Numbered from the stretch's first letter, positions 29,414-39,868 are shown. The stretch: DNA of 64,000 bases from Streptomyces violascens (GCF_014649955.1 NZ_BMUA01000002.1:558001-622000), one strand, 5' to 3'. Translations and numbers: made by a program. The notes: generated from the letters alone by a model not told the origin.

Positions 29414-29647
29414 GTGATTGTCGGGTTCTCGATTGCCCTGATCGTCTTCAGCCTGCTGCTGATGCTGCTGGTGCTGATGCACAAGGGAAAGGGTGGCGGC
29501 CTCTCCGACATGTTCGGCGGTGGCATGCAGTCCTCCGTCGGCGGCTCCTCGGTCGCCGAGCGCAACCTCGACCGCATCACCATCGTGGTCGGTCTGTGCT
29601 GGTTCGCGTGCATTGTCGTACTTGGTCTGCTGATGAAGCTCAAGTAA
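29414..29647 (+). CDS. secG: preprotein translocase subunit SecG
   Basis: 77 residues with two membrane helices (GFSIALIVFSLLLMLLVLM and ITIVVGLCWFACIVVLGLLM) joined by the Gly/Ser-rich loop KGKGGGLSDMFGGG typical of SecG. Helper subunit of the SecYEG channel. GTG start at 29414; the tpiA-secG order is conserved in actinomycetes. Confidence 0.95.
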   Translation: MIVGFSIALIVFSLLLMLLVLMHKGKGGGLSDMFGGGMQSSVGGSSVAERNLDRITIVVGLCWFACIVVLGLLMKLK

Positions 29648-29691
29648 GCCGTCGTCGTTCGGCGTTTCGGGGGTGGGGTGTAACTCCAATC

Positions 29692-29721
29692 ACTGGACGC
29701 GCGTTGGGCCTTACGTAGACT
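29692..29721 (+). promoter_or_regulatory. probable promoter of rbpA
   Basis: CTGGAC (29692-29697), an 18-base spacer and TAGACT (29716-29721), about 40 bp upstream of the rbpA GTG, which has GGGAG as Shine-Dalgarno. No convincing SigR (GGAAT-N18-GTT) pair was found, although rbpA is SigR-controlled in S. coelicolor. Confidence 0.45.
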
Positions 29722-29760
29722 GGGGCATCTTCGAGCACCATCACGCAGGGAGTTACGACC

Positions 29761-30096
29761 GTGGCAAGTGGCAACGCGATCCGGGGAAGCCGGGTCGGAG
29801 CGGGGCCGATGGGGGAGGCAGAGCGGGGCGAGTCCGCGCCGCGCCTCCGCATCTCCTTCTGGTGCTCGAACGGGCACGAGACGCAGCCGAGCTTCGCCAG
29901 TGACGCACAGGTTCCGGAGACGTGGGACTGCCCGCGCTGCGGATTCCCCGCAGGACAGGACCGGGACAACCCGCCGGACCCGCCGCGCACCGAGCCGTAC
30001 AAGACGCACCTGGCGTACGTACGGGAACGGCGCAGCGACGCGGACGGCGAGGCGATCCTCGCCGAGGCGCTCGCCAAGCTCCGGGGCGAGATCTGA
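29761..30096 (+). CDS. rbpA: RNA polymerase-binding protein RbpA
   Basis: 111 residues. The N-terminal tail and basic GNAIRGSRVG segment are followed by the zinc-binding core: Cys and His in FWCSNGHE, two Cys in WDCPRCG. The C-terminal sigma-interaction domain is PPRTEPYKTHLAYVRERRSDADGEAILAEAL. RbpA binds group 1/2 sigma factors and stabilises open complexes at weak actinobacterial promoters; it also affects rifampicin tolerance. GTG at 29761. Single gene closed by a strong hairpin. Confidence 0.96.
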   Translation: MASGNAIRGSRVGAGPMGEAERGESAPRLRISFWCSNGHETQPSFASDAQVPETWDCPRCGFPAGQDRDNPPDPPRTEPYKTHLAYVRERRSDADGEAILAEALAKLRGEI

Positions 30097-30101
30097 CAGT
30101 T

Positions 30102-30144
30102 GAAGGGCCCACAGGGTGAACTCGGTTCATCCGCAGGGCCCTTC
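30102..30144 (+). terminator. two-tier hairpin terminator of rbpA
   Basis: GAAGGGCCC (30102-30110) pairs with GGGCCCTTC (30136-30144), enclosing a second hairpin TGAAC-TCG-GTTCA (30117-30129). Confidence 0.8.
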
Positions 30145-30202
30145 GGTGTATCCGGGCCCGTGCGCGCCCGCCCCGACGGATGACAGCGCAGGCCGGCGGC
30201 GA

Positions 30203-30225
30203 TTGTCAGTGGTGCCCTCTACCTT
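30203..30225 (+). promoter_or_regulatory. RecA-NDp (PafBC-type) DNA-damage promoter of an MFS gene
   Basis: TTGTCAGTG (30203-30211), 8-base spacer, TACCTT (30220-30225): a full consensus match. The gene's GTG is at 30254, so this transcript has a short leader carrying GAGGGGGAG. Confidence 0.75.
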
Positions 30226-30253
30226 GTGAAGCAGTCGATCACGAGGGGGAGTT

Positions 30254-31477
30254 GTGGCAGCAGCGCAGCCCGTGGAGGGCGCGTCGCCGGCGAAACCGGC
30301 CTGGCGCGGGGGCTTCGGCAAGCTGTGGACGGCGGCCGTCGTCAGCCGTTTCGGTGATTCGCTGCGCACCGCCGCGCTGCCCCTGCTCGCCACCACCCTC
30401 ACCACCGATCCGTTCCTCATCGCGCTCGTCTCGGCCTGCGGCTATCTGCCGTGGCTGCTCTTCGGACTGCTCGGCGGTGCGATCGCCGACCGGGTGGACC
30501 AGCGCCGCGCCATGTGGGCCGTCGACCTGGTCCGGGGCGCCCTGGTCGCCGCCTTCGCCGTGGCCGTCGGCGCCGGCCACGCCTCCATGGGCCTGCTGAT
30601 GGCGCTCGCCTTCGCGCTCACCACCCTGGGGACCCTCTTCGACAACGCGGCCACCGCCCTGCTGCCCTCGCTCGTGCCCAGCGGCGCGCTGGGCAGTGCG
30701 AACGCCCGGGTGATGACCGGGCAGCAGATAGCGGGCGGCTTCCTGGCGGCCCCGCTGGTGCCGGTGCTGCTCGCGGTCTCGGTCGCGGCGCCGTACGGGA
30801 TGGACGCCGCCAGCTATGTACTCGCCGCGGCCCTGGTCGCCTCGCTGCGGCCCAGCGCCCCGCAGCGGGCGGCCAGGAAGGCGGGGTCCACGCTGCGGGG
30901 CGAGATAGCCGAAGGGCTGCGGACGCTCCGGGCGGACCGGGCGCTGCGCGGCCTGTGCGCGGCCACCACCGTGTGCAACATCGGCATGGGCGCACTCATC
31001 GCCACGCTGGTCCTGCACATCACGGGCTGGCTGGGCGCCGGGCAGAGCGGCTATGCCGCGACCATCACGGCGTACGGGGCCGGGAGCGTCGCCGGCGGGC
31101 TGCTCGCACAGCGGCTCGCGCGAAGGCTCGGGCGGATGGGGAGCGTGCTCGTCGCCGGGGTCGTCCAGACCGGCTGTCTGGCGGCCATGGGCACGGTTCG
31201 CGCGCTCGGGGTGACGGTCGCCGCCATGGCGCTGTTCGGGGTGATGGGCATGGTGTGGAACGTCAACCTGACGACGCTGATGCAGGAGCGGTCGCCGGAG
31301 GCGATGCTGGGACGGGTGAGCGCGGCGTTCCGCACCCTTGCCGTGGCCGGCACCCCGCTGGGCGCGCTCGTGGGTGGTGCCGCGGCGGCGTCCTGGGGCC
31401 TCAACACCCCGGCCCTGCTGGCGTCCGGCTTGTTCATGGTGGCCGTCGCCGCGCTGATTCCTGCCCGTGCCGCCTGA
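30254..31477 (+). CDS. MFS transporter, probable damage-inducible exporter
   Basis: 407 residues, about 12 membrane helices, of the EntS/MFS_3-like drug- and siderophore-exporter type (VSRFGDSLRTAALPLLATTL at the N-terminus; GAIADRVDQRRAM as the cytoplasmic loop motif; SLVPSGALGSANARVMTGQQIAGGFLAAPL). The substrate is unknown. GTG at 30254 follows GAGGGGGAG. The RecA-NDp promoter suggests induction by DNA damage, which would suit export of a genotoxic compound or its products (inference). pgi follows after 57 bp. Confidence 0.85.
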   Translation: MAAAQPVEGASPAKPAWRGGFGKLWTAAVVSRFGDSLRTAALPLLATTLTTDPFLIALVSACGYLPWLLFGLLGGAIADRVDQRRAMWAVDLVRGALVAAFAVAVGAGHASMGLLMALAFALTTLGTLFDNAATALLPSLVPSGALGSANARVMTGQQIAGGFLAAPLVPVLLAVSVAAPYGMDAASYVLAAALVASLRPSAPQRAARKAGSTLRGEIAEGLRTLRADRALRGLCAATTVCNIGMGALIATLVLHITGWLGAGQSGYAATITAYGAGSVAGGLLAQRLARRLGRMGSVLVAGVVQTGCLAAMGTVRALGVTVAAMALFGVMGMVWNVNLTTLMQERSPEAMLGRVSAAFRTLAVAGTPLGALVGGAAAASWGLNTPALLASGLFMVAVAALIPARAA

Positions 31478-31534
31478 TCAATTAGGTTGGAGGGGCAGCG
31501 GGGCAGGTACGCAAGTACGAGAAGAAGTGGGCTG

Positions 31535-33196
31535 ATGTCGGAGATGAACGCAGGAAGCCGTACCAGGCTCAACCAGATGCCCGAGTGGATCGCACTGGGC
31601 AAGCACCGGGAGCAGTTGGGCGACACCCATCTGCGGGAGCTGTTCGCCGCCGAGCCCGGCCGCGGCACCGCATACACCCTGCAGGTCGGCGATCTCTATC
31701 TCGACTATTCCAAGCACCTGGTGACCGACGAGACCCTCGCGCTGCTTCGCGAGCTGGCCGCGGCCGCCGATGTCACCGGGCTGCGGGACGCCATGTTCCG
31801 CGGCGAGAAGATCAACACGACCGAGGACCGCGCCGTGCTGCACACCGCGCTGCGCGCCCCGCGCGACGCGGTGATCGAGGTCGACGGCGAGAACGTGGTG
31901 CCTGACGTGCACGACGTGCTCGACAAGATGGCCGCGTTCTCCGGGAAGATCCGCTCGGGCGAGTGGACCGGTCACACCGGCAAGCGCATCAAGAACATTG
32001 TCAACATCGGCATCGGCGGCTCCGACCTCGGTCCGGCGATGGCGTACGAGGTCCTGCGGTCGTTCACCGACCGGGAGTTGACGGTCCGCTTCGTGTCCAA
32101 CGTGGACGGCGCCGACCTCCACGAGGCCGTGCGCGACCTGGACGCCGCCGAGACGCTGTTCATCATCGCGTCCAAGACGTTCACCACCATCGAGACCATC
32201 ACCAACGCCACCTCGGCGCGCAACTGGCTGCTCACCGAGCTGAAGGCCGATCAGGACGCCGTCGCCAAGCACTTCGTGGCGCTGTCCACCAACGCCGACA
32301 AGGTCGCCGAGTTCGGCATCGACACGGCCAACATGTTCGGGTTCTGGGACTGGGTGGGCGGCCGCTACTCCTTCGACTCGGCCATCGGGCTCTCCCTGAT
32401 GATCGCCGTGGGGGCGGACCGGTTCCGCGAGATGCTGGACGGCTTCCACCTGGTGGACGAGCACTTCCGCACGGCCCCGGCCGAGTCCAACGTGCCGTTG
32501 CTGCTCGGCCTGTTGGGCGTGTGGTACGGGGCGTTCTTCGACGCCCAGTCGCACGCGGTGCTGCCGTACTCGCACTACCTGTCCAAGTTCACCGCGTACC
32601 TCCAGCAGCTCGACATGGAGTCCAACGGCAAGTCCGTGGACCGCGACGGCAATCCCGTCGAGTGGCAGACCGGTCCTGTCGTGTGGGGCACCCCGGGCAC
32701 CAACGGGCAGCACGCCTACTACCAGTTGATCCACCAGGGCACGAAGGTCATCCCGGCCGACTTCATCGGTTTCGCCGAGCCGGTCGCCGACCTGCTGCCG
32801 GGCCTGGTCGCCCAGCACGACCTCCTGATGGCCAACTTCTTCGCCCAGACGCAGGCGCTGGCCTTCGGCAAGACGCCGCAGGAGGTGCGCGCCGAGGGTG
32901 TGGCCGAGGAGCTCGTGCCGCACAAGACGTTCAAGGGCAACCACCCCACCACCACGATCCTCGCCAAGGAGCTGACCCCCTCGGTCCTCGGCCAGCTGAT
33001 CGCGCTGTACGAGCACAAGGTGTTCGTGCAGGGCGCCATCTGGAACATCGACTCGTTCGACCAGTGGGGCGTCGAGCTCGGCAAGGTGCTCGCCAAGCGC
33101 GTAGAGCCGGCGCTGACCGAGGGCGCGGACGTGCCGGGCCTGGACGGGTCCAGCAAGGCGCTGGTCGCCAAGTACCGCTCGCTGCGCGGCCGTTGA
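31535..33196 (+). CDS. pgi: glucose-6-phosphate isomerase
   Basis: 553 residues. Sugar-isomerase motifs [18 protein letters not shown] and [13 protein letters not shown], the catalytic-Glu region [19 protein letters not shown], and the C-terminal [18 protein letters not shown]. Interconverts glucose-6-P and fructose-6-P, linking glycolysis to the pentose-phosphate operon that converges on it. ATG at 31535 ([18 protein letters not shown]) has weak GAAGAAG upstream; an ATG nine bases later is possible. Confidence 0.97.
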   Translation: MSEMNAGSRTRLNQMPEWIALGKHREQLGDTHLRELFAAEPGRGTAYTLQVGDLYLDYSKHLVTDETLALLRELAAAADVTGLRDAMFRGEKINTTEDRAVLHTALRAPRDAVIEVDGENVVPDVHDVLDKMAAFSGKIRSGEWTGHTGKRIKNIVNIGIGGSDLGPAMAYEVLRSFTDRELTVRFVSNVDGADLHEAVRDLDAAETLFIIASKTFTTIETITNATSARNWLLTELKADQDAVAKHFVALSTNADKVAEFGIDTANMFGFWDWVGGRYSFDSAIGLSLMIAVGADRFREMLDGFHLVDEHFRTAPAESNVPLLLGLLGVWYGAFFDAQSHAVLPYSHYLSKFTAYLQQLDMESNGKSVDRDGNPVEWQTGPVVWGTPGTNGQHAYYQLIHQGTKVIPADFIGFAEPVADLLPGLVAQHDLLMANFFAQTQALAFGKTPQEVRAEGVAEELVPHKTFKGNHPTTTILAKELTPSVLGQLIALYEHKVFVQGAIWNIDSFDQWGVELGKVLAKRVEPALTEGADVPGLDGSSKALVAKYRSLRGR

Positions 33197-33226
33197 GAAT
33201 CCGAGGGTGCCCGTGAGGGCCCCATC

Positions 33227-33275
33227 AGCACTCCGGCCCGGTCCACCCCCGAAGGGGCGGGCCGGGCCGGAGTGC
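33227..33275. terminator. bidirectional terminator between pgi and the pentose-phosphate operon
   Basis: GCACTCCGGCCCGG (33227-33240) and CCGGGCCGGAGTGC (33262-33275) form a perfect 14-bp stem, with CCCC-GAA-GGGG nested in the loop. It sits between two convergent stop codons. Confidence 0.85.
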
Positions 33276-33289
33276 CGAGGCGGGTGGCG

Positions 33290-34072
33290 TCAGGGGGACG
33301 CCGGGGGGTACAGCGACCGCGGCAGCTGGGACGCGGCTGCCGCGTCCAGGAGCCACAGGGTGCGGGCCCGGCCGTAGGCGCCGGCCGCCGGGGCCTGCAC
33401 CTCGCCCGCGCCCGACAGGGCTATCGCCGCGGCGTGCGCCTTGTCCTCGCCGGCCGCGAGCAGCCAGACCTCGCGCGCCGCCCGGATCGCCGGGAGGGTG
33501 AGCGAGATCCGGGTGGGCGGCGGCTTCGGCGCGCCGTGCACCCCGACGACCGTCCGCTCGGTCTCCCGCACCGCGGGCAACTCCGGGAACAGGGACGCCA
33601 CATGGGTGTCCGGACCGACACCCAGCATGAGCACGTCGAACGTCGGAACCGGCCCGTGGTCCTCGGGGCCGGCGGCGTCCGCGAGCTCCGCCGCGTAGGC
33701 GGCTGCCGCCGCGTCCGCGTCCTGGCCGTACGCCCCGCCCGCGGCGGGCATCGCGTGCACCCGCTTCGGGTCGAGCGGCACCGCGTCGAGCAGTGCGGCA
33801 CGCGCCTGCGTGTAGTTCCGCTCCGGGTCGTCCTCGGGCACGAAGCGCTCGTCGCCCCACCACAGGTCCAGGCGCGACCAGTCGATCGCGTCCCGGGCCG
33901 GCGACGAGGCAAGGGCCGCCAGCAGCCCGTTGCCGTTGCGGCCGCCCGTGAGGACGACGGATGCCGAGCCGCGGGCGGCCTGGGCGTCCACGACCTTCGT
34001 GATCAGCCGGGCCGCGGCGGCCCGCGCCATCAGCTCCTTGTCGCGGTGGACGACGAGCTGAGGCGTGCTCAC
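33290..34072 (-). CDS. pgl: 6-phosphogluconolactonase
   Basis: 260 residues, glucosamine/galactosamine-6-P isomerase fold of the DevB type (ASVVLTGGRNGNGLLAAL; WWGDERFVPEDDPERNY; LMLGVGPDTHVASLFP). Hydrolyses 6-phosphoglucono-lactone, second step of the oxidative pentose-phosphate pathway. The GTG at 34072 overlaps the opcA stop (GTGA), so it is coupled to opcA. In many relatives the motif is GxGxDGHxASLFP; here it reads GVGPDTHVASLFP. Confidence 0.93.
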   Translation of the reverse strand: MSTPQLVVHRDKELMARAAAARLITKVVDAQAARGSASVVLTGGRNGNGLLAALASSPARDAIDWSRLDLWWGDERFVPEDDPERNYTQARAALLDAVPLDPKRVHAMPAAGGAYGQDADAAAAAYAAELADAAGPEDHGPVPTFDVLMLGVGPDTHVASLFPELPAVRETERTVVGVHGAPKPPPTRISLTLPAIRAAREVWLLAAGEDKAHAAAIALSGAGEVQAPAAGAYGRARTLWLLDAAAASQLPRSLYPPASP

Positions 34073-35103
34073 TTGGCCGCTGCCTTCTTGGCCGGCGCCG
34101 CCTTCTTCGCGGCAGCGGGAGCGGGAGCCTGCTTGGCCTCCGCGTCCTCCTTGGCCGGTACGGCCTTGGCCTCGGCGCCCTCGCCGAGCCGGTCCACGCC
34201 GAACTTCAGCGCCGAGGCGTAGGTGTCGTCCGGGTCGAGGCGGCGCAGCTCCTCCGCGATGAGCTCGGAGGTCTCGCGGCGCTTGAGCGCCACCGCGCGG
34301 TCCGGCTGGCCCTGCACGGACAGCGTGGCGAGCGAGCCGTCGGCGCGGTCCAGGATGATCGGGCCGCCGTCCGTCTCCATGCGTACGGCGGTGAGGCCCG
34401 GGCCTGCCGACAGGGAGCGCTTGACCGGCACCTTCAGCCGGTCGGCGAGCCACATGCCGAGCAGTTCGCAGCTCGGGTTGAACTCCTCGCCCTCCACCTC
34501 GACGGCGGTCACCTTGCAGGCGATCTGGTCGAGGGCCGCGGCCAGCATCGAGCGCCACGGCGTGATGCGGGTCCACGACAGGTCGGTGTCGCCGGGGGTG
34601 TAGGCCTCGGCGCGGGCGATCAGTTCCCGGATGGGCTGCTCGGCCGCATAGGTGTCGGTCACGCGGCGCTGGGCGAGCGCGCCCAGCGGGTCCTGCGCCG
34701 GGTCGACCGGCGCGTTCACCGGCCACCAGACGACGACCGGCGCGTCCGGCAGGAGCAGCGGCAGGACCACCGACTGGGCGTGGTTGAGCACCTCGCCGTA
34801 GAGCCGGAGGATCACCGTCTCGCCGGTGCCCGCGTCCGCGCCGACCCGTACCTCGGCATCCAGGCGGGAGCTCGTGCGGTCGCGGGGCGAGCGCGAGACC
34901 CGCTTGATGACGACGAGGGTGCGCGAGGGGTGCTCGCGCGAGGCGTCGCTGGCGGCGCGCAGGGCGTCGTAGGCGTTCTCCTCGTCGGTGACGATGACGA
35001 GGGTGAGCACCATGCCGACGGCGGGCGTGCCGATGGCCCGGCGACCCTGGACCAGCGCCTTGTTGATCTTGCTGGCCGTGGTGTCCGTAAGGTCGATCTT
35101 CAT
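34069..35103 (-). CDS. opcA: glucose-6-phosphate dehydrogenase assembly protein OpcA
   Basis: 344 residues, the actinobacterial/cyanobacterial OpcA family that assembles or activates G6PDH. Recognisable segments are MKIDLTDTTASKINKALVQ, VVVWWPVNAPVDPAQDPLG and DLSWTRITPWRSMLAAALDQ. The last 30 residues are a Lys/Ala/Pro-rich tail ([14 protein letters not shown]) much like that of UvrA in this window. ATG at 35103 overlaps the zwf stop (ATGA). Confidence 0.95.
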   Translation of the reverse strand: MKIDLTDTTASKINKALVQGRRAIGTPAVGMVLTLVIVTDEENAYDALRAASDASREHPSRTLVVIKRVSRSPRDRTSSRLDAEVRVGADAGTGETVILRLYGEVLNHAQSVVLPLLLPDAPVVVWWPVNAPVDPAQDPLGALAQRRVTDTYAAEQPIRELIARAEAYTPGDTDLSWTRITPWRSMLAAALDQIACKVTAVEVEGEEFNPSCELLGMWLADRLKVPVKRSLSAGPGLTAVRMETDGGPIILDRADGSLATLSVQGQPDRAVALKRRETSELIAEELRRLDPDDTYASALKFGVDRLGEGAEAKAVPAKEDAEAKQAPAPAAAKKAAPAKKAAAK

Positions 35104-36623
35104 GGCCGACGCCAGCTCCGTCCGTCTCGTGCGAGCATTTCGTCCGCCTCGTCCGGACCCCACGTCCCCGAGGGGTACTGGGCGGGCTTGCCGTGCTTGT
35201 CCCAGTACTGCTCGATCGGGTCGAGGATCTTCCAGGACAGCTCGACCTCCTCCACGCGCGGGAAGAGGTTGGAGTCGCCCAACAGGACGTCCAGGATGAG
35301 GCGTTCGTAGGCCTCGGGGCTCGACTCCGTGAAGGACTCGCCGTACGCGAAGTCCATGGAGACGTCCCGGACCTCCATCGAGGTGCCCGGCACCTTCGAG
35401 CCGAACCGCACGGTCACGCCCTCGTCCGGCTGCACCCGGATGACCAGGGCGTTCTGGCCCAGCTCCTCCGTGGCGGTGTGGTCGAAGGGGGAGTGCGGGG
35501 CGCGCTGGAAGACCACCGCGATCTCCGTGACGCGCCGGCCGAGCCTCTTGCCGGTGCGCAGGTAGAACGGGACGCCCGCCCAGCGGCGGTTGTCGATCCC
35601 CAGCTTGATCGCGGCGTAGGTGTCGGTCTTCGACTGGGGGTCGATGCCGTCTTCCTGGAGGTAGCCGACGGCCTTCTCGCCGCCCTGCCACCCGGCCGCG
35701 TACTGCGCGCGCACCGTGTCCTTGCCGAGGTCCTTGGGCAGCCGCACGGCGCCGAGCACCTTGGTCTTCTCGGCCGCGAGCGCGTCCGCGTCGAAGGAGG
35801 CGGGCTCCTCCATCGCGGTCAGCGCCATCAGCTGGAGCAGGTGGTTCTGGATGACGTCACGGGCCGCGCCGATGCCGTCGTAGTAGCCGGCCCGGCCGCC
35901 GATGCCGATGTCCTCGGCCATCGTGATCTGCACGTGGTCGACGTAGGAGCGGTTCCACAGCGGCTCGAACATGGTGTTCGCGAACCGCAGGGCCAGGATG
36001 TTCTGAACGGTCTCCTTGCCCAGGTAGTGGTCGATCCGGAAGACCTCGTTGGGCGGGAAGACCTCGTGCACGACCTGGTTGAGCTCCTTGGCGGAGACGA
36101 GGTCGTGGCCGAAGGGCTTCTCGATGACCGCGCGGCGCCAGGAGCCGTTCTTCTGGTCGGCGAGCCCGTGCTTCTTGAGCTGCTGCACGACCTGGGGGAA
36201 GAACTTCGGCGGCACCGACAGGTAGAAGGCGAAGTTGCCGCCCGTGCCCTGCGCCTTGTCGAGCTCCTGGATCGTCGACTTCAGCGTCTCGAACGCCTCG
36301 TCGTCGTCGAAGTCGCCCTGGACGAAGCGCATCCCCTGGATGAGCTGCTGCCAGACCTCCTCGCGGAACGGCGTACGGGCGTGCGCCTTGACCGCGTCGT
36401 GGACCTCCTGCGCGAAGTCCTCGTCCTGCCACTCGCGGCGGGCGAAGCCGATCAGCGAGAAGCCCGGCGGAAGCAGGCCCCGGTTGGCGAGGTCGTAGAC
36501 GGCGGGCATCAACTTTTTACGGGACAAATCGCCCGTGACGCCAAAGATCACCAGGCCCGACGGCCCCGCGATACGCGGGAGCCGTCGGTCTGCGGCGTCA
36601 CGCAGCGGATTGCTGCTTGACAA
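35100..36623 (-). CDS. zwf: glucose-6-phosphate 1-dehydrogenase
   Basis: 507 residues. NADP-binding VIFGVTGDLSRKKLMPA, active-site RIDHYLGKETVQN, and substrate-binding regions are intact. First, NADPH-producing step of the oxidative pentose-phosphate pathway. The start is a TTG at 36623, supported by GGAGG about eight bases upstream; no ATG or GTG precedes the conserved region at a better place. Three bases separate it from tal, and its stop overlaps opcA. Confidence 0.97.
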   Translation of the reverse strand: MSSSNPLRDAADRRLPRIAGPSGLVIFGVTGDLSRKKLMPAVYDLANRGLLPPGFSLIGFARREWQDEDFAQEVHDAVKAHARTPFREEVWQQLIQGMRFVQGDFDDDEAFETLKSTIQELDKAQGTGGNFAFYLSVPPKFFPQVVQQLKKHGLADQKNGSWRRAVIEKPFGHDLVSAKELNQVVHEVFPPNEVFRIDHYLGKETVQNILALRFANTMFEPLWNRSYVDHVQITMAEDIGIGGRAGYYDGIGAARDVIQNHLLQLMALTAMEEPASFDADALAAEKTKVLGAVRLPKDLGKDTVRAQYAAGWQGGEKAVGYLQEDGIDPQSKTDTYAAIKLGIDNRRWAGVPFYLRTGKRLGRRVTEIAVVFQRAPHSPFDHTATEELGQNALVIRVQPDEGVTVRFGSKVPGTSMEVRDVSMDFAYGESFTESSPEAYERLILDVLLGDSNLFPRVEEVELSWKILDPIEQYWDKHGKPAQYPSGTWGPDEADEMLARDGRSWRRP

Positions 36624-36626
36624 GAT

Positions 36627-37745
36627 TTACGCCTCCGAGGGTGCGAGGCGCTTGAGCTCCGCCTCGGTGGACTTGAGCAGGTCGTTCCAGGCGGCCTCGA
36701 ACTTCTCGACGCCCTCGTCCTCGAGGAGCTGCACGACCTCGTCGTAGGAGATCCCCAGCTTCTCGACGGCGGCGAGTTCGGCGCGGGACTGCTCGTACGT
36801 GCCGGTCACCGTGTTGCCGGTGATCTGCCCGTGGTCGGCGGTCGCGTCGAGCGTGGCCTCCGGCATGGTGTTCACCGTGTTCGGGGCGACCAGGTCGTCC
36901 ACGTACAGGGTGTCCTTGTACGCCTTGTCCTTGACGCCCGTCGAGGCCCACAGCGGACGCTGCTTGTTGCCGTGCGCCTTGTCGAGCGCGGCCCAGCGGT
37001 CGGAGGAGAAGACCTCCTCGTACGCCTCGTAGGCGAGCCGCGCGTTGGCCAGACCGGCCTTGCCGCGGGCGGCCTTGGCCTCGTCCGTGCCGAGCGCGTC
37101 GATCCGCTTGTCGATCTCGGTGTCCACGCGGGACACGAAGAAGGACGCCACGGAGTGGATCTTCGACAGGTCCAGGCCGCGCTCCTTGGCCTTCTCCAGG
37201 CCGGTCAGGTAGGCGTCCATGACCTCGCGGTAGCGCTCGAGCGAGAAGATCAGCGTGACGTTGACGCTGATGCCGAGGCCGATGGTCTCGGCGATCGCCG
37301 GCAGACCCGCCTTGGTGGCCGGGATCTTGATGAGCGTGTTCGGGCGGTCCACCAGCCAGGCCAGCTGCTTGGCCTCGGCCACCGTCGCCCTGGTGTTGTG
37401 CGCCAGGCGCGGGTCGACCTCGATGGAGACCCGGCCGTCCTGGCCCTCGGTCGCGTCGAAGACAGGGCGCAGGATGTCGGCGGCGTCCCTCACGTCAGCC
37501 GTCGTGATCATGCGGATGGCTTCTTCGACGGTGACCTTGCGGGCGGCGAGGTCGGTGAGCTGCTGCTCGTAACCGTCGCCGCTGCTGATCGCCTTCTGGA
37601 AGATCGACGGGTTGGTCGTGACGCCCACCACGTGCGACTGGTCGATCAGCTCGGCCAGGTTGCCGGACGTGATCCGCTTGCGCGACAGGTCGTCGAGCCA
37701 GATCGCGACGCCTTCGTCGGAGAGGCGCTTGAGTGCGTCTGTCAT
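36627..37745 (-). CDS. tal: transaldolase (actinobacterial long form)
   Basis: 372 residues. TIM barrel with the Schiff-base lysine in [16 protein letters not shown] and N-terminal [13 protein letters not shown]. Transfers dihydroxyacetone units between sugar phosphates. ATG at 37745 has GGAGATG upstream. Lies between tkt (35 bp away) and zwf. Confidence 0.97.
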   Translation of the reverse strand: MTDALKRLSDEGVAIWLDDLSRKRITSGNLAELIDQSHVVGVTTNPSIFQKAISSGDGYEQQLTDLAARKVTVEEAIRMITTADVRDAADILRPVFDATEGQDGRVSIEVDPRLAHNTRATVAEAKQLAWLVDRPNTLIKIPATKAGLPAIAETIGLGISVNVTLIFSLERYREVMDAYLTGLEKAKERGLDLSKIHSVASFFVSRVDTEIDKRIDALGTDEAKAARGKAGLANARLAYEAYEEVFSSDRWAALDKAHGNKQRPLWASTGVKDKAYKDTLYVDDLVAPNTVNTMPEATLDATADHGQITGNTVTGTYEQSRAELAAVEKLGISYDEVVQLLEDEGVEKFEAAWNDLLKSTEAELKRLAPSEA

Positions 37746-37780
37746 GAGAAATGCATCTCCTACTTGTTCGTATACCGGCG

Positions 37781-39868
37781 TCAGCGCGCTGCGGCGGCGA
37801 GAGATTCCCGCGCGGCGGCGGCCACGTGCTCGGCAGTGAAGCCGAACTCCTGGAAGAGGACCTTGCCGTCGGCCGAGGCGCCGAAGTGCTCCAGCGAGAC
37901 GATGCGGCCCGCGTCCCCGACGTAGCGGTGCCAGGTCAGACCGATACCGGCCTCGACCGCGACCCGCGCCTTGACCGAGGGCAGCAGGACGCTGTCCTTG
38001 TACTCCTGGTCCTGCTCCTCGAACCACTCGACGCACGGCATCGAGACCACTCGGGTCGGAATGCCGGCCGCCTGCAGCTGCTCGCGCGCGCCGACGGCGA
38101 GCTGGACCTCGGAGCCGGTGCCGATGAGCACGACCTGGGCGTCACCGCCTTCGGCGTCGAACAGGACGTAACCGCCCTTGGCGGCATCCTCGTTGACCTC
38201 GTACGTCGGCACACCCTGGCGGGTCAGCACGAGGCCGTGCGGGGCCCCCTTGCCGAACACCTTGGTGTAGCGCTTGAGGATCTCGCGCCAGGCGATGGCC
38301 GTCTCGTTCGCGTCCGCCGGGCGGACCACGTTGAGGCCGGGGATCGCGCGCAGCGAGGCCAGGTGCTCGACCGGCTGGTGGGTCGGGCCGTCCTCGCCGA
38401 GGCCGATCGAGTCGTGCGTCCACACGTACGTCACCGGCAGGTGCATCAGCGCGGACAGGCGCACGGCGTTGCGCATGTAGTCGGAGAACACCAGGAAGGT
38501 GCCGCCGTAGATACGCGTGTGGCCGTGCAGCGCGATGCCGTTCATCTCCGCGGCCATGGAGTGCTCGCGGATGCCGAAGTGCACGGTGCGGCCGTACGGG
38601 TCGGCCTCCGGCAGCGGGTTGCCGGCCGGCAGGAACGACGACGTCTTGTCGATGGTCGTGTTGTTCGAGCCCGCGAGGTCGGCGGAGCCGCCCCACAGCT
38701 CGGGCATGACCGCGCCGAGCGCCTGCAGGACCTTGCCCGAGGCGGCGCGGGTGGCGACGCCCTTGCCGGTCTCGAAGACCGGGAGGTGCGACTCCCAGCC
38801 CTCGGGCAGCTCGCCCGCGTTGATGCGGTCGAACTCGGCGGCGCGCTCCGGGTTGGCGGTGCGCCAGGCGGCGAACGACTTCTCCCACTCGGCCTTGGCC
38901 TCACGGCCGCGGTCGAGAGCCTCGCGGGTGTGCGCCAGGACCTCGTCGGCGACCTCGAAGGTCTTCTCCGGGTCGAAGCCGAGGACGCGCTTGGTGGCGG
39001 CCACCTCGTCGTCGCCGAGCGCCGAGCCGTGCGCGGCCTCGGTGTTCTGGGCGTGCGGCGCGGGCCAGGCGATGATCGAGCGCATCGCGATGAACGACGG
39101 CTTGTCGGTCACCGCCTTCGCGGCCTCGATCGCGTTGTACAGCGCCTCGGGGTCCAGGTCGCCGTCCGGCTTGGGCGCCACGCGCTGGACGTGCCAGCCG
39201 TACGCCTCGTACCGCAGAATCGTGTCCTCGGAGACGGCCGTCTCGGTGTCGCCCTCGATCGAGATGTGGTTGTCGTCCCACAGAAGGACCAGGTTGCCGA
39301 GCTTCTGGTGGCCGGCGAGCGAGGACGCCTCGGAGGAGATGCCCTCCTGGAGGCAGCCGTCACCGGCGATCGCGAACACGAAGTGGTCGAACGGGGAGGT
39401 GCCGGGGGCGGCCTCCGGGTCGAACAGGCCGCGCTCGTAGCGGGCGGCCATCGCCATGCCCACCGCGTTGGCGACACCCTGGCCCAGCGGGCCGGTGGTC
39501 GTCTCGACGCCGGTGGTGTGGCCGTACTCCGGGTGGCCGGGGGTCTTGGAACCCCAGGTACGGAACGCCTTGAGGTCATCCAGCTCCAGGCCGAAACCGG
39601 CCAGGTACAGCTGGACGTAGAGGGTCAAGGACGAGTGGCCCGCGGACAGGACGAACCGGTCGCGGCCGACCCATTCGGCGTCCGCCGGGTCGTGCCGCAT
39701 CACCTTCTGGAAGAGGGTGTACGCGGCCGGGGACAGGCTCATCGCCGTACCTGGATGGCCGTTGCCGACCTTCTGTACAGCATCCGCGGCCAGTACGCGG
39801 CCGGTGTCTACGGCCCGCTGGTCCAGCTCGGTCCACTCGAGGTCTGTGGTGGTCGGCTTGGTGCTCAC
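37781..39868 (-). CDS. tkt: transketolase
   Basis: 695 residues. TPP-binding motif [21 protein letters not shown], catalytic His in [19 protein letters not shown]-domain [20 protein letters not shown], and C-terminal [14 protein letters not shown] [12 protein letters not shown]. First gene of the tkt-tal-zwf-opcA-pgl operon. The GTG at 39868 has GGAGAGGAG somewhat far upstream. Confidence 0.97.
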   Translation of the reverse strand: MSTKPTTTDLEWTELDQRAVDTGRVLAADAVQKVGNGHPGTAMSLSPAAYTLFQKVMRHDPADAEWVGRDRFVLSAGHSSLTLYVQLYLAGFGLELDDLKAFRTWGSKTPGHPEYGHTTGVETTTGPLGQGVANAVGMAMAARYERGLFDPEAAPGTSPFDHFVFAIAGDGCLQEGISSEASSLAGHQKLGNLVLLWDDNHISIEGDTETAVSEDTILRYEAYGWHVQRVAPKPDGDLDPEALYNAIEAAKAVTDKPSFIAMRSIIAWPAPHAQNTEAAHGSALGDDEVAATKRVLGFDPEKTFEVADEVLAHTREALDRGREAKAEWEKSFAAWRTANPERAAEFDRINAGELPEGWESHLPVFETGKGVATRAASGKVLQALGAVMPELWGGSADLAGSNNTTIDKTSSFLPAGNPLPEADPYGRTVHFGIREHSMAAEMNGIALHGHTRIYGGTFLVFSDYMRNAVRLSALMHLPVTYVWTHDSIGLGEDGPTHQPVEHLASLRAIPGLNVVRPADANETAIAWREILKRYTKVFGKGAPHGLVLTRQGVPTYEVNEDAAKGGYVLFDAEGGDAQVVLIGTGSEVQLAVGAREQLQAAGIPTRVVSMPCVEWFEEQDQEYKDSVLLPSVKARVAVEAGIGLTWHRYVGDAGRIVSLEHFGASADGKVLFQEFGFTAEHVAAAARESLAAAAR

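Noticed and set aside
29641..29760. SigR promoter for rbpA
   Set aside because: No GGAAT-N18-GTT pair could be found; only a housekeeping-like promoter is visible.
30117..30129. TGAAC-TCG-GTTCA as a LexA (SOS) box
   Set aside because: The spacer is three bases instead of the four of GAAC-N4-GTTC, and it lies inside the rbpA terminator loop.
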